A stretch of 64,000 nucleotides of DNA from Sphingobacterium sp. UBA7855 (lineage in GTDB: Bacteria > Bacteroidota > Bacteroidia > Sphingobacteriales > Sphingobacteriaceae). The first letter of the stretch is position 1; each line of letters begins with the position of its first letter. Positions 28,881 through 37,998 of the stretch are shown piece after piece. The translations under genes were made by a program, and so were the position numbers. Location of the stretch: contig DLST01000003.1 of assembly GCA_002500745.1 (NCBI GenBank), positions 30,351 to 94,350 on the forward strand, read 5' to 3'. The notes under the pieces were generated by a model. That model did no database searches, had not been told where the DNA came from, and saw only the letters and a program-made list of their open reading frames with translations.

Positions 28881-29213
28881 ATGCAGATTACAGCCAAAAA
28901 TCATACCATAAGCAAAATAATAGCGAAAACGCTATTGCGGCTATTCGTCATTTTATTAGCCTTTGCTACTTATCCGCTATTTTTAGGACAGGAAGCAAAA
29001 AGCAAATTGGATCAGATAAGCCTTGCATTTACAAATAAGATAGCCCTTGTCGCTCCTATTTTATTATTTTGCATCATCATTGGATTAATGATTGCCGTAC
29101 TCAAACACAAATATAACAGAATTGACCTAAATTGGCTATTTTCGCTCGCGACTATCTTTGGTATTTTGTATTTGATATTATTGTATTCAAGAATTTACCC
29201 AACGATTGCTTAA
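28881..29213 (+). CDS. small integral membrane protein of unknown function
   Basis: A 110-residue protein with three predicted membrane helices (about 18-36, 54-74, 86-104) and a basic N terminus. It has a TAnnTTTG element 21 nt upstream and lies on the same strand as the flippase-like gene 86 nt further on. No family recognised; a role linked to the neighbouring membrane protein is only a guess. Confidence 0.6.
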   Translation: MQITAKNHTISKIIAKTLLRLFVILLAFATYPLFLGQEAKSKLDQISLAFTNKIALVAPILLFCIIIGLMIAVLKHKYNRIDLNWLFSLATIFGILYLILLYSRIYPTIA

Positions 29214-29299
29214 GCAAAATTGCACATCTCCGCAAAGTTTCTAACTTTGGATTCGCCAAATCGCCAATTAGCCGAGGAGGATTGAACGTATAACTTTAT

Positions 29300-30214
29300 A
29301 TGGATAGAAAAAAAGGGCTCAAAATAGCCAAAAATATAGCAAAGGTTGTTGTTACGGTGGGCGCCTTATATTGGGTATTCAGCAAGGTATCGGTAAAAGA
29401 CCTCAAAGAAGCCATCATCCATTCCAACCCACTTTACCTATTCTTTGCTTTAGTCGCGTATAGTATCTCTATTTTTATTTCTTCTTCGCGCTTATTAACA
29501 TTTTTAAAAGCAATCGGCCTGGATGTCACCGAAAAATATAACTTAAAATTGTATCAACTTGGTTTATTTTATAACCTTATCCTACCTGGTGGTGTGGGCG
29601 GGGATGGGTACAAGATATTCTTCCTCAGGAAACGATTTAATATTAAAGGAAGAAAATTATTCACGGCTCTATTTTTAGACAGATTAAGTGGTTTATGGGC
29701 ATTATGCCTTATTATTGCAGCACTGGTTACCTATATGCCACAGCTGGGAATTCCAAACTATCTGACCATTATTTTATTTATTTTAGGGAGCATTCTCTAT
29801 TATTTTATTGTCACCAAGTTCTTTAAGGAATACAAATCAACATTTTTAAAAGCTCATTTAAAAGCCATCGGCGTACAGTCGATGCAAGTGATCGCAGCAA
29901 TCCTCATTCTTTATGCTTTAGGTTTTAGCGGCAAATTCTCCCCTTACCTGTTTTTATTTCTGGCATCTTCGCTCGTTTCAATCATTCCCTTTTCCGTTGG
30001 AGGCTTAGGCATGCGCGAACTTGTAATTATGTGGGGAGCGGGTATCTTTCATGTCGACTCACACAATGCGGTTTTAATCACATTGTTATTTTATATTATT
30101 TCTGCTCTCGTTGCGCTTTCGGGGATTTACTATATCTTCCATCCCAAAGCCATCGGAGAAGACAAATTGCCTACTGTCGAAGAAGTTGAACAAAGTCAAA
30201 AACTAGAAGAATAA
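29300..30214 (+). CDS. flippase-like (LPG synthase TM domain, UPF0104) membrane protein
   Basis: A 304-residue protein with about eight membrane helices belonging to the lysylphosphatidylglycerol-synthase transmembrane/flippase-like family. The conserved LGLFYNLILPGGVGGDGYKIFFLRKR segment region (about 86-112) and the later SLVSIIPFSVGGLGMRE motif are present. Members often help move or modify lipid-linked molecules. There is no soluble synthetase domain, so aminoacyl-lipid synthesis is unlikely. It is coupled with the SDR gene that starts 2 nt after its stop. Confidence 0.82.
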   Translation: MDRKKGLKIAKNIAKVVVTVGALYWVFSKVSVKDLKEAIIHSNPLYLFFALVAYSISIFISSSRLLTFLKAIGLDVTEKYNLKLYQLGLFYNLILPGGVGGDGYKIFFLRKRFNIKGRKLFTALFLDRLSGLWALCLIIAALVTYMPQLGIPNYLTIILFILGSILYYFIVTKFFKEYKSTFLKAHLKAIGVQSMQVIAAILILYALGFSGKFSPYLFLFLASSLVSIIPFSVGGLGMRELVIMWGAGIFHVDSHNAVLITLLFYIISALVALSGIYYIFHPKAIGEDKLPTVEEVEQSQKLEE

Positions 30215-30215
30215 C

Positions 30216-30923
30216 ATGGCAAATATTATTATTACAGGAGCCAGCAGTGGTGTTGGATTTGAAGCGGTATTGGATTTGACCTCTAAAAAGGACAACAACG
30301 TAATTGCATTGGCCAGATCAGCGGACAAACTAAGAAAGCTTCACGAAATTGCAGGCCAACTCAATTTTGACGGCGGAGCGTTGTATCCCGCCCAATTTGA
30401 TATTGTCTACGACGACTATGCTACGTTAGTGCCCTTCATTCAGTCAAAATTTGATAAGGTTGATATTTTGATCAACAATGCGGGTGCACTTATCTATAAG
30501 CCATTTATGGAAACTGATGGACAAGATTTTGCTGAAATGTTACAGACCAATGTAATGGGGCACGTTAATATGATACAGCATGTTGTTCCCATGATGCACG
30601 CAGGATCACATATTGTAAATATCAGCAGCATGGGCGGTTTTCAAGGATCAATGAAGTTTTCTGGCCTTTCAGCATATTCAGCCAGTAAAGGAGCCTTATC
30701 GGTACTTACAGAGTGTTTGGCTGAAGAATTTAAGGAAAAGGGAATTAAGGTGAACTGTTTAGCGTTGGGATCTTCACAGACTGAAATGTTTGAAGCCGCT
30801 TTTCCTGGTGTTGAAGCCGGTACATTGGCCTTCGAAATGGGACGCTATATAGCGGATTTCGCTCAAAATGGACACCGCTATTTTAATGGAAAAATACTTC
30901 CTGTAGCAAATACAACACCTTAA
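30216..30923 (+). CDS. short-chain dehydrogenase/reductase
   Basis: A 235-residue classical SDR oxidoreductase with the cofactor loop TGASSGVG (about 6-13), NNAG, catalytic Ser in NISSMGG, and Tyr-x3-Lys in YSASKGA. The loop with basic residues after strand 2 (ARSADKLRKL) suggests NADP(H). The substrate is unknown. It begins 2 nt after the flippase-like gene and ends the operon at a strong terminator. Confidence 0.88.
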   Translation: MANIIITGASSGVGFEAVLDLTSKKDNNVIALARSADKLRKLHEIAGQLNFDGGALYPAQFDIVYDDYATLVPFIQSKFDKVDILINNAGALIYKPFMETDGQDFAEMLQTNVMGHVNMIQHVVPMMHAGSHIVNISSMGGFQGSMKFSGLSAYSASKGALSVLTECLAEEFKEKGIKVNCLALGSSQTEMFEAAFPGVEAGTLAFEMGRYIADFAQNGHRYFNGKILPVANTTP

Positions 30924-30963
30924 GGCGAATAGATCTGGAAGAATTTAAATCTGTATAAAAAAC

Positions 30964-31005
30964 AAAAAAAAGGTAATTTAATAAGCTATTAAATTACCTT
31001 TTTTT
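30964..31005. terminator. bidirectional terminator
   Basis: Perfect 14-bp stem AAGGTAATTTAATA / TATTAAATTACCTT (30970-30983, 30987-31000), 3-nt loop, A-run and T-run either side; serves the SDR gene (+) and the hydrolase gene (-). Confidence 0.85.
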
Positions 31006-31035
31006 GTAGTAAAAACGAAAAGGATATACACTTAA

Positions 31036-32409
31036 CTACTTGGTCTTCATCTGAAGCCACTTCGTTAAATCATCCATCAGTTGCTCATTAAAACTTTCTG
31101 AATTCTCAAAGTATTCTTCGATTTTCCCTGTTTGAGTACTTTGAAAAAGGTGGTTTAAGTTTGGATAATCTTTAATTGTCACATCTGTTGTATTTAGGCG
31201 AAGACGCTGAAGGCTATAAATATTTTCATTTGCAGGTACCTGAACATCTTTCCCGCCAAAAGAAGCAAAAATAGGTACTTTCAGCTGCTTCAGATAATAA
31301 GCCGGATCAATGCTGAGGAAAGTCCTAAACCAAGGACTCATCATCGGACTGAGCTTAATTCTCATATCGGGAGTCAGTGGATTGTTGTTATTTTGACGAA
31401 CAAGTTCCTTTTCCAAAATTTCAGCCAAAACTTTTGGTGGTTCATCCCTCATTAAAATAGTATATAATTTTCTGTTGTTTGCTTTATTAATCGTTAATGC
31501 AGCTTCTGACAAGCCACCCGCCTTCCCTAAAGCATAACTCTGTAAGATTAATAATGAGTCTCCTTTTAATACCGGTCCCGATAGAAGTGCAATATACTTT
31601 ACATTATCATTCTCGGATGCGACTATTTCGGCAATTAAAGCACCCTCGCTATGGCCAATCATTCCGATTTTATCAACGTCGACGATGTTCTTTTTGCTCA
31701 AAAAATCAACTGCAGCATTTGCATCAGAAGCAAAATCGATCGTTGTCGCTAAATTCACTTCTCCTTTCGATCCTCCGATTTCACGGTCATCATAACGCAA
31801 TACCGCAAAACCATTTTTAGTAAGATGGTCAGCGAGAACCTTAAATGGTCGGTGGCCAAACATTTCAGAATCTCTATTCTGTTGTCCACTACCATTGACC
31901 AATACTACTGCAGGAAATGGCCCCTTACCCTTTGGATAGGTTAAGGATCCAGTTAAAAAGGAATTACCTTTGTTATTTTTAAATGATACTTCCTCTTCCA
32001 TATAGTTATAAGGAGGAAAAACATCCTGCTTACGAGACAGTCCACTTTGTTCATTTTCGCTCCTAACCAGAATCATCGCAGATTCAAAAGTTCCCTGCTT
32101 CATGCCACCTTTCATCACATCTTTGTCCCGATCCAAAAAACCTGCATAAGCTAAACCGATATTTTTCACATCCATCCAAATAGAATCATGTTGGATCCGT
32201 ATTTGGCTTATTGCGAATTTTTGTGAAGTTTGCATTGGACTTTCAAAGGTTCCATTCCATTTCCCTGTGCTATCTTGCTGTAGATTGAATACCAGTAGCA
32301 ACTTCTGACCTGACACCTCAACCTCACCCTTCCAGGATCCATCAAATGTCTGCGCATGAGAACATGAAAAGTGGAAAAAAATGATAAATAGGTATAAAAT
32401 TTTTCTCAT
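31036..32409 (-). CDS. secreted alpha/beta hydrolase
   Basis: A 457-residue exported hydrolase. There is a signal peptide (about 1-19, cysteine in HFSCSHAQ possibly a lipobox). An N-terminal lipocalin-like beta domain (about 20-125, starting FDGSWKGEVEV) comes next, then an alpha/beta-hydrolase core with the nucleophile in GHSEGA and the oxyanion region VNGSGQQNRDSE. Candidate acid and histidine are Asp in GGKDVQVPANEN and His in NLNHLFQ. Substrate unknown. It is the last gene of an operon with a DUF2089 regulator-like protein and a 58-residue membrane protein, 11 nt after the latter. Confidence 0.85.
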   Translation of the reverse strand: MRKILYLFIIFFHFSCSHAQTFDGSWKGEVEVSGQKLLLVFNLQQDSTGKWNGTFESPMQTSQKFAISQIRIQHDSIWMDVKNIGLAYAGFLDRDKDVMKGGMKQGTFESAMILVRSENEQSGLSRKQDVFPPYNYMEEEVSFKNNKGNSFLTGSLTYPKGKGPFPAVVLVNGSGQQNRDSEMFGHRPFKVLADHLTKNGFAVLRYDDREIGGSKGEVNLATTIDFASDANAAVDFLSKKNIVDVDKIGMIGHSEGALIAEIVASENDNVKYIALLSGPVLKGDSLLILQSYALGKAGGLSEAALTINKANNRKLYTILMRDEPPKVLAEILEKELVRQNNNNPLTPDMRIKLSPMMSPWFRTFLSIDPAYYLKQLKVPIFASFGGKDVQVPANENIYSLQRLRLNTTDVTIKDYPNLNHLFQSTQTGKIEEYFENSESFNEQLMDDLTKWLQMKTK

Positions 32410-32420
32410 TGTCTTCTTTA

Positions 32421-32597
32421 CTAGAAATTAAACTGTATACATAGATCCAGTATAAAATATAGTGCCACAAATAGTATACTGATCTCCATTTTCTTATTGT
32501 TAACTGCAACATTCATACCCTTAATCAATAAATAGAATTGATAATACAGCAATAATAAACTGACGACTCCGAACATGCCGAACAAGAGTAGCTCCAT
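32421..32597 (-). CDS. 58-aa membrane protein
   Basis: A short reading frame with ATG at 32597 and TAG at 32421 encodes 58 residues, with two hydrophobic helices (about 3-25 and 40-56) separated by a short basic loop (NNKK). It fills the gap between the DUF2089 gene (69 nt upstream) and the hydrolase gene (11 nt downstream), all in the same direction, so an operon is likely. No family recognised. Confidence 0.65.
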   Translation of the reverse strand: MELLLFGMFGVVSLLLLYYQFYLLIKGMNVAVNNKKMEISILFVALYFILDLCIQFNF

Positions 32598-32666
32598 TTT
32601 TACCAGCTCCTTTCACTACATTATCGCCCTTTTGCACCACTTTCAACAGTTAATCGGTGAATTTTT

Positions 32667-32945
32667 CTAGGCCATTGTACTTGTAAGAGATTTCAATTTA
32701 TAGATCAGATCATCGAGAATATTACGCACTGTTGGATAGGATTTTCCCATCTGATTGGCCATTTCCTTTAAACTTCCCGAATGCTTCAAAAAGTTCATGA
32801 CAAATTCCTGTTCTTCGACAGTGAGCTGCGTGAGTAAGGGTAACGAAAATTTACCAACTACTTCAGTCTCACAGGCGTCACAAACTAATTTAGAAACCTT
32901 TAACTTCGCTTCACAACAGGGACAATCACTGGGTATCTTTTTCAT
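32667..32945 (-). CDS. DUF2089 family protein (zinc ribbon plus HTH)
   Basis: A 92-residue protein with an N-terminal zinc ribbon (CPCC at 8-11 and CDAC at about 22-25) and a C-terminal helix-turn-helix-like part (GSLKEMANQMGKSYPTVRN, about 57-75). DUF2089 proteins are thought to be DNA-binding regulators. A perfect 11-bp inverted repeat lies 18 nt upstream of the start, which would suit autoregulation (inference). It heads the operon with the small membrane protein and the hydrolase. Confidence 0.82.
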   Translation of the reverse strand: MKKIPSDCPCCEAKLKVSKLVCDACETEVVGKFSLPLLTQLTVEEQEFVMNFLKHSGSLKEMANQMGKSYPTVRNILDDLIYKLKSLTSTMA

Positions 32946-32962
32946 TAATCAATATTTACATT

Positions 32963-32992
32963 AACATTATTAAATATAACATTAATAATGTT
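32963..32992. promoter_or_regulatory. candidate operator of the DUF2089 operon
   Basis: Perfect inverted repeat AACATTATTAA (32963-32973) / TTAATAATGTT (32982-32992) with an 8-nt spacer. The minus-strand spacer region contains TATATTTA, one mismatch from the -7 consensus, so a bound dimer would cover the promoter. Confidence 0.5.
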
Positions 32993-33021
32993 AAAATAAA
33001 ACACTATAAAATCAATATCTT

Positions 33022-33050
33022 TCAAAAACCATTGCTTAATGATATATTTG
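33022..33050 (+). promoter_or_regulatory. promoter of the acyltransferase gene
   Basis: TATATTTG (33043-33050) is an exact -7 element 18 nt before the ATG; a TTTC near 33020 lies at about the right distance for a degenerate -33. Confidence 0.5.
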
Positions 33051-33068
33051 TATCATTAAATAACGTTT

Positions 33069-33803
33069 ATGAAGAAGTTTTTAGGCTATTTCCTATCTAT
33101 AATATTTTGGTTCTGTTTTGGTTTATCCTTGATTATCTTCCACCCCATACAGTGGCTATGTTTGAAGCTTGGGGGATACAATGCCCATAAAAGGAGTGTA
33201 GATCTATTAAATGCCTGTCTTGTTGCGTCCTATTACACACTATTTAATCGCGTGACATTTATTGACAATAAAAATATTCCAACTGGACAGCCCGTTGTGT
33301 TTGTAGCAAACCACCAGAGTACGTTTGATATCCCCCCAATGATCTATTTCTTACGCAGATTTCATGGGAAGTTTATTTCCAAAATAGAACTTGCTAGTGG
33401 TATACCGAGTATATCTTTTAACTTAAAACATGGCGGCGCCGCAAATATCGATCGCAATGACCCCAAACAATCTATTGCCGAGATACTGAAACTCGCCAAC
33501 AACATGAAAACAAAAAATTGGTCTGCATTTATTTTTCCAGAAGGAACAAGATCGAAAACTGGTAAAATGAAGGCGTTCCATGTGGGTGGAATTGCTACAT
33601 TATTAAAGAAAAATCCAAATGCACTCGTTGTTCCAGTTGCCATCACCGGGTCCTACGAAATGGTACAGTATGGAATGTACCCCCTGACACCGTTTCTACA
33701 TATGACTTGGGAGGTACTTAATCCCTTAGATACAGAAGGTAAGACAATTGAGGAAATCGTAAAATCAGCTGAAGAAGCCATAAGATTGAAGGTCGAAAAA
33801 TAG
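33069..33803 (+). CDS. plsC: 1-acyl-sn-glycerol-3-phosphate acyltransferase family protein
   Basis: A 244-residue membrane-associated acyltransferase for phospholipid synthesis. It has an N-terminal hydrophobic helix (about 4-28), the catalytic H-x4-D in NHQSTFD (about 81-87), and the FPEGTRSKTG motif (about 157-166) that binds the glycerol phosphate. The family includes PlsC and related lysophospholipid acyltransferases, so exact substrate is inferred. Convergent with the glycosyltransferase gene (7-nt gap). Confidence 0.85.
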   Translation: MKKFLGYFLSIIFWFCFGLSLIIFHPIQWLCLKLGGYNAHKRSVDLLNACLVASYYTLFNRVTFIDNKNIPTGQPVVFVANHQSTFDIPPMIYFLRRFHGKFISKIELASGIPSISFNLKHGGAANIDRNDPKQSIAEILKLANNMKTKNWSAFIFPEGTRSKTGKMKAFHVGGIATLLKKNPNALVVPVAITGSYEMVQYGMYPLTPFLHMTWEVLNPLDTEGKTIEEIVKSAEEAIRLKVEK

Positions 33804-33810
33804 GAAAAAA

Positions 33811-34977
33811 TTATTTGACCTGTCGACCTTTCCAGTCATACTTCCCAACATTCCCTAATATTCCGATATAAGTTAGGTAAAAGATGTGCGCTAAGCTCAG
33901 TAAAGGAAGATACCATAAAAGTTCTTTTCTGCTGGCGAATACAGTTAAAGGCCGAATAAATAGCCATTCGACGATCATCTTTAATAGTAATGCAAAAAGT
34001 ACGACCCAGGCAACGAAATTTACGCCAAAAAGAGCGAGAACCAAAGCAACTAAGATCAATACATTAAAAAACCAAATGGAAATACCCAGGGCAATCACAC
34101 CTTTATTTTTATATTTGGTACTTTTTGAAGCCCAGCGTCGGCGCTGACTGATAAATGACTTTAAATCTGGTTTGGCATCTGTATAAACAATAGCATCTTT
34201 TGATTTGCAAAACGTTATTTTATCGGGATACTGTTCTGCGACTTTATGTAAAAAAAGTTCATCATCTCCCGAAGCAAGCTCGTCGATTCCTTTAAATCCG
34301 CCCATCTGTTTAAAAATATCTTTCCGATACGCCAGATTTGCCCCATTACAAGTTGTTGGTTTCTTATTTCCAATACCCGCAGCGCCAAGGCCTATCAAGT
34401 AAAGGAATTCCAAGGTTTGGAGTCGTTCAAAAAAAACCTTTTCTTCTGAATATACCACTGGAGAAGATTGTAAATAGGCGTTTTCTTTTTCGAATGAACC
34501 TACCACCGTCGCTAACCAATTTGGTCCCATACGGCAGTCTGCGTCAGTGGTTATAATAATCTCGCCCTTACAGCATGCTATAGCCCTTGAAATTGCCAGT
34601 TTTTTGTATGAATTTAAACGTCCATTTTCATTCAATTGAATTAGCCTAACCCCTTTTCCAGCATATTTCTTCACAATCAACGATGTATTGTCGTCTGAAT
34701 GGTCGTCAATAATAATAAGTTCCAAGAGTGCTGCCGGATAATTCTGGGCCAATATGCAGTCGATGGTACGGCCTATGTTGAGCTCCTCATTCCGTGCAGC
34801 AATGATCACAGAAATCGCTTTTGTTGGCTGATTAAGATTGCTGGGTACTGGGATTAAAGTCCAGCCTCTACGCATCCATAAAACTAGAATTGCGTAAATG
34901 CAGGCAAAACTGATCAATAAATAGTTAAGTATTTGTATCACCGAAAAAATTAATCTTAAAAACAAAAATAGAACCAA
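33811..34977 (-). CDS. membrane glycosyltransferase family 2
   Basis: A 388-residue glycosyltransferase with an N-terminal membrane helix, a GT-A domain (SVIIAARNEELNIGRTID, then DDHSDDNT, then TTDADCRMGP with the metal-binding Asp-x-Asp), a QRRRW motif (about 288) as in processive GT2 enzymes, and three C-terminal helices. The acceptor is unknown. The first ATG overlaps the preceding flippase-like gene by 53 nt; a GTG at 34941 would shorten this to 17 nt and remove 12 residues. The overlap suggests coupled translation and a joint role in making or moving an envelope glycolipid. Confidence 0.85.
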   Translation of the reverse strand: MVLFLFLRLIFSVIQILNYLLISFACIYAILVLWMRRGWTLIPVPSNLNQPTKAISVIIAARNEELNIGRTIDCILAQNYPAALLELIIIDDHSDDNTSLIVKKYAGKGVRLIQLNENGRLNSYKKLAISRAIACCKGEIIITTDADCRMGPNWLATVVGSFEKENAYLQSSPVVYSEEKVFFERLQTLEFLYLIGLGAAGIGNKKPTTCNGANLAYRKDIFKQMGGFKGIDELASGDDELFLHKVAEQYPDKITFCKSKDAIVYTDAKPDLKSFISQRRRWASKSTKYKNKGVIALGISIWFFNVLILVALVLALFGVNFVAWVVLFALLLKMIVEWLFIRPLTVFASRKELLWYLPLLSLAHIFYLTYIGILGNVGKYDWKGRQVK

Positions 34978-35920
34978 ATACTGCCGGAAGAATCAAATTC
35001 ACAAACCAAATACAGGAAACAATAGCCATAACAGCTATTTCCTGTGTCGTGATATAACTATAAAGATTACTTGCCACAAAACTCCTTACGCTGAAATCAA
35101 AAATATCCAATGTTGGTAAGGCGGCCTGGACAAAAAACAGGATAAAAATCATCAGAATCATCGATAATAGCGGCAGTTCAGGCAATGTAAGCTTCATTAA
35201 GATGATATACTGAGAGGTAAAAATGATAAATCGTGCTAAGGAATTTAAAAGAACAATACTGAGTTCAGACATTGAATAATGCTCCAATACTTCAAAAAAG
35301 GGTTTAATCCGGGTCAGAAACTTTATTTTACCGACCAACAAGTCAATCCATTTTACGTTGAAATATAATATGACAAATCCAGCAGCATAGATAATAGCGA
35401 GCAGCCATACGCCAAATTGCACCGATAGAGGGGGCAAAAGAAATTTACAGACAAACCAAGCAATACTCAACGCGCCTGCAACGCTTGTCAAAACCAATTG
35501 CGCAAATAATCCTACTCCCATCGCCACAGCGCCCTTAGCCCTATGCTGAGGTTGTAAAAAAAGTACCCTCCCGCCGTACTCTCCAATCCTATTAGGTGTG
35601 AAAATGGCCCATGAGAGTCCACAAAAAACAGACTGAAAGGCCCTCCAAAAAGAAATATTTTCCAATTTAGATGCGAGGTATCGCCATTTTACTACCTCAA
35701 GCAACCAATTGACGAGCATTAATACTACGATCAGGACAAGCGTCCATGCAACAGAATGCTGTTCCAATCCGGCAATTAGTGTCTTAAACTTCTCAATATT
35801 GCTTTTATCAGATACTTTCACGACGATATACCAAGTCGCTAAGGCGAACACCAATATCTTCAATAAAAGACTGACGTATTTTTTTTGTATTCCAGTCAAC
35901 TTTTGATAATTAGAGAGCAA
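34925..35920 (-). CDS. flippase-like (LPG synthase TM domain) membrane protein
   Basis: A 331-residue protein with about eight membrane helices of the lysylphosphatidylglycerol-synthase transmembrane family, a second paralogue in this window besides the gene at 29300. The segment SWAIFTPNRIGEYGGRVLFL (about 102-121) is the usual conserved core. No synthetase domain. It overlaps the glycosyltransferase gene downstream, so the two probably act on the same lipid-linked substrate (inference). Divergent from ruvC. Confidence 0.82.
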   Translation of the reverse strand: MLSNYQKLTGIQKKYVSLLLKILVFALATWYIVVKVSDKSNIEKFKTLIAGLEQHSVAWTLVLIVVLMLVNWLLEVVKWRYLASKLENISFWRAFQSVFCGLSWAIFTPNRIGEYGGRVLFLQPQHRAKGAVAMGVGLFAQLVLTSVAGALSIAWFVCKFLLPPLSVQFGVWLLAIIYAAGFVILYFNVKWIDLLVGKIKFLTRIKPFFEVLEHYSMSELSIVLLNSLARFIIFTSQYIILMKLTLPELPLLSMILMIFILFFVQAALPTLDIFDFSVRSFVASNLYSYITTQEIAVMAIVSCIWFVNLILPAVFGSIFVFKINFFGDTNT

Positions 35921-35999
35921 TGTTACTAAATTTTAGCCAAATGATTAAGTTTTGTCGAAGGCAATCCACGAATAAAACGCAAAATTTGTATTATTGTAT

Positions 36000-36566
36000 A
36001 TGCAGAAGGAAAAGGCGAAAGAAAGAATAATTTTAGGAATCGACCCCGGAACAGTCGTCCTCGGGTATGGTATCATCAAAGAAGTGGGCAATAATATATC
36101 CCTGATCTCCATGGGTGTGATTAAAATGGGACATTTGGATGACCAGGCACTAAAACTACAACGTATTTTCAAAAAAACCTCTGCTTTGATGCAAGAATAT
36201 AATCCCGACTGTGTAGCACTCGAGTCACCGTTTTATGGCAAAAACATACAGGTAATGCTTAAGTTAGGACGAGCACAGGGTGTCGCCATGGCGGCAGCGC
36301 TTGCCCAAGATATTCCGATTTTTGAATATTCCCCAAGAAAGATTAAACAATCTGTTACAGGGAATGGAAATGCCACGAAAGAGCAGGTTTCTGCGATGTT
36401 AAAGAATCTATTGAAATTTGAAGAAACACCTCAGTTTCTAGATGCTACCGACGGCTTGGCAATTGCTGTATGCCATTCTTTTCAGAAGAATGCTGTATCT
36501 GGCAGCAGTAAATCTTACTCAGGATGGTCATCCTTTATCAAAGACAATAAGGATCGAGTCAAGTAA
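36000..36566 (+). CDS. ruvC: Holliday junction resolvase RuvC
   Basis: Endonuclease that resolves Holliday junctions with RuvAB. The 188-residue protein has the acidic active site: Asp in ILGIDPGT, Glu in LESPFYGKN, and Asp residues in DATDGLAIA. The ATG at 36000 is preferred to a TTG two codons earlier. A short Ser/Lys-rich tail follows the core. Its stop codon abuts the stop of the convergent 348-residue gene with no intervening base. Confidence 0.95.
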   Translation: MQKEKAKERIILGIDPGTVVLGYGIIKEVGNNISLISMGVIKMGHLDDQALKLQRIFKKTSALMQEYNPDCVALESPFYGKNIQVMLKLGRAQGVAMAAALAQDIPIFEYSPRKIKQSVTGNGNATKEQVSAMLKNLLKFEETPQFLDATDGLAIAVCHSFQKNAVSGSSKSYSGWSSFIKDNKDRVK

Positions 36567-37613
36567 TTACATCTGCACCTGACGAATCACATTTTTTACG
36601 TTTAGCTCGACAATATCGGTCATCGTTTTACATTTGAGGTAGGAATTATTCTGATAGAATTCCGCATAGCCCTCGCGTAGCTGTCGAATATTTTCTAAAG
36701 TGGAAAGAACCTGCGTCTGCGAAGCATCCCTTAAATCAGCAATTCGGTGTCTTTCGCTTCGAACTCTGTGTACAATGGAAGAACGCTCCTCTTGTTGATA
36801 TTGTAATACGGTCTTTTCATTCAAATGTTCCATGGCCAGCTTAACATAAGGAAGGTTTTCCTTAAAAAATTGAGGCATATAAACCTTCGGATTCCCTTCA
36901 TAAAACTGCTGGTCGAAATCAATAGCTCTAATCCTAAATTGAAAATCATCAAAATCAGGGGTAATCTGCATGACGAAATTATAGGCCCGCATATCACCCA
37001 ACAAGGTAATAATACATCGCTCATTGAATTTTACAAATTCCTTGGAAATTCGAGTCAAATTATAGTCCGGAGAAAACATCCGTGTTTTTGAAAATGTATC
37101 TCCAGGGATCCCAACAATATGTTCTTCGACCAGCGTATCATGGTCTACCATGTAATTTACCTGATTGGGAGACAATATTTCTTCCAGCTCCAATCCATAT
37201 ATTCTCGACGCGTCCGCCTGTTTGATGTAAAAATAATCGTAAACATCATTTAAACGATTTACGATCCGTATACGAAATGGCTTCGTATTACCAAAGCTGC
37301 AATATTCTACACGATCAATATATTTATGTTGAACGATGCGCGTATTACCCGATGCTTTCAATTTTGCATAGATCACCTTCAGCCCGTCATACAATTGATC
37401 CATAAAGTAGTGTGGATATAGGGGAGTCTCCCAAAAGGTGTCGTTGCCAAATTTATCCATGACGGGTACTGTTTCCGTGAAATTCAGAAGATCCTTATAT
37501 CCTATTGGCAGCTTCTCATCGCGCTGATATAGCTTAAGATATTTATGAAGTCCCTCGCCAACTTCAAAAATTGGTTTCTTCTTCGAAATCTTTACGTCTT
37601 GAACTTCTTCCAT
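36567..37613 (-). CDS. uncharacterised protein with kinase-like motifs
   Basis: A 348-residue soluble protein with no named family that I recognise. Motifs recall the protein-kinase/aminoglycoside-phosphotransferase fold: a lysine in FYIKQ (Lys131), a hinge-like LVEEHIVGIPGD (161-172), a catalytic-loop-like GDMRAYNF (Asp207, Asn212) and a metal-binding-like IDFD (Asp232). The C-terminal part (about 245-348) is helical and charged. The order and spacing fit a divergent kinase, but this is inference from motifs alone. Single gene convergent with ruvC, preceded by a dyad-containing 385-nt gap. Confidence 0.6.
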   Translation of the reverse strand: MEEVQDVKISKKKPIFEVGEGLHKYLKLYQRDEKLPIGYKDLLNFTETVPVMDKFGNDTFWETPLYPHYFMDQLYDGLKVIYAKLKASGNTRIVQHKYIDRVEYCSFGNTKPFRIRIVNRLNDVYDYFYIKQADASRIYGLELEEILSPNQVNYMVDHDTLVEEHIVGIPGDTFSKTRMFSPDYNLTRISKEFVKFNERCIITLLGDMRAYNFVMQITPDFDDFQFRIRAIDFDQQFYEGNPKVYMPQFFKENLPYVKLAMEHLNEKTVLQYQQEERSSIVHRVRSERHRIADLRDASQTQVLSTLENIRQLREGYAEFYQNNSYLKCKTMTDIVELNVKNVIRQVQM

Positions 37614-37633
37614 CTCCTTTTCCTATTTATATT

Positions 37634-37716
37634 ATTTACTGTACCAAGATATGGCCCCCAATTTTTTTTTTGATCATACAATATCACAAATTCACCAAAT
37701 TTTTAGTACAGTAAAT
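37634..37716. repeat. spaced inverted repeat upstream of the kinase-like gene
   Basis: ATTTACTGTAC (37634-37644) and GTACAGTAAAT (37706-37716) are perfect complements 61 nt apart, 21 nt before the start codon. The rest of the 37614-37998 gap is AT-rich with nothing else recognisable. Could be a looping operator pair or a long hairpin. Confidence 0.5.
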
Positions 37717-37998
37717 CGATATTCTTTATTTATTCGCAATATATGCTTCAATAATTTACTCCAATATTGCTATCGTCCATGCTCGCAATTACTTATCTAA
37801 CAACAAATTCCGCGCAAAAATAAGTGTAAGCAGTTTCGACCAAAAACATATAACATTATCAATATGAATTCGTATTTTTTATTAAATTTACATCTATAAA
37901 CCGAAAATTCTTAGTAATTTTGAAATAAATTTAATTGTTTTAGCTATTGGTCCGATTCTGATGCAACGGCCAGTTAATGAACACAAAACCCATTGTTA

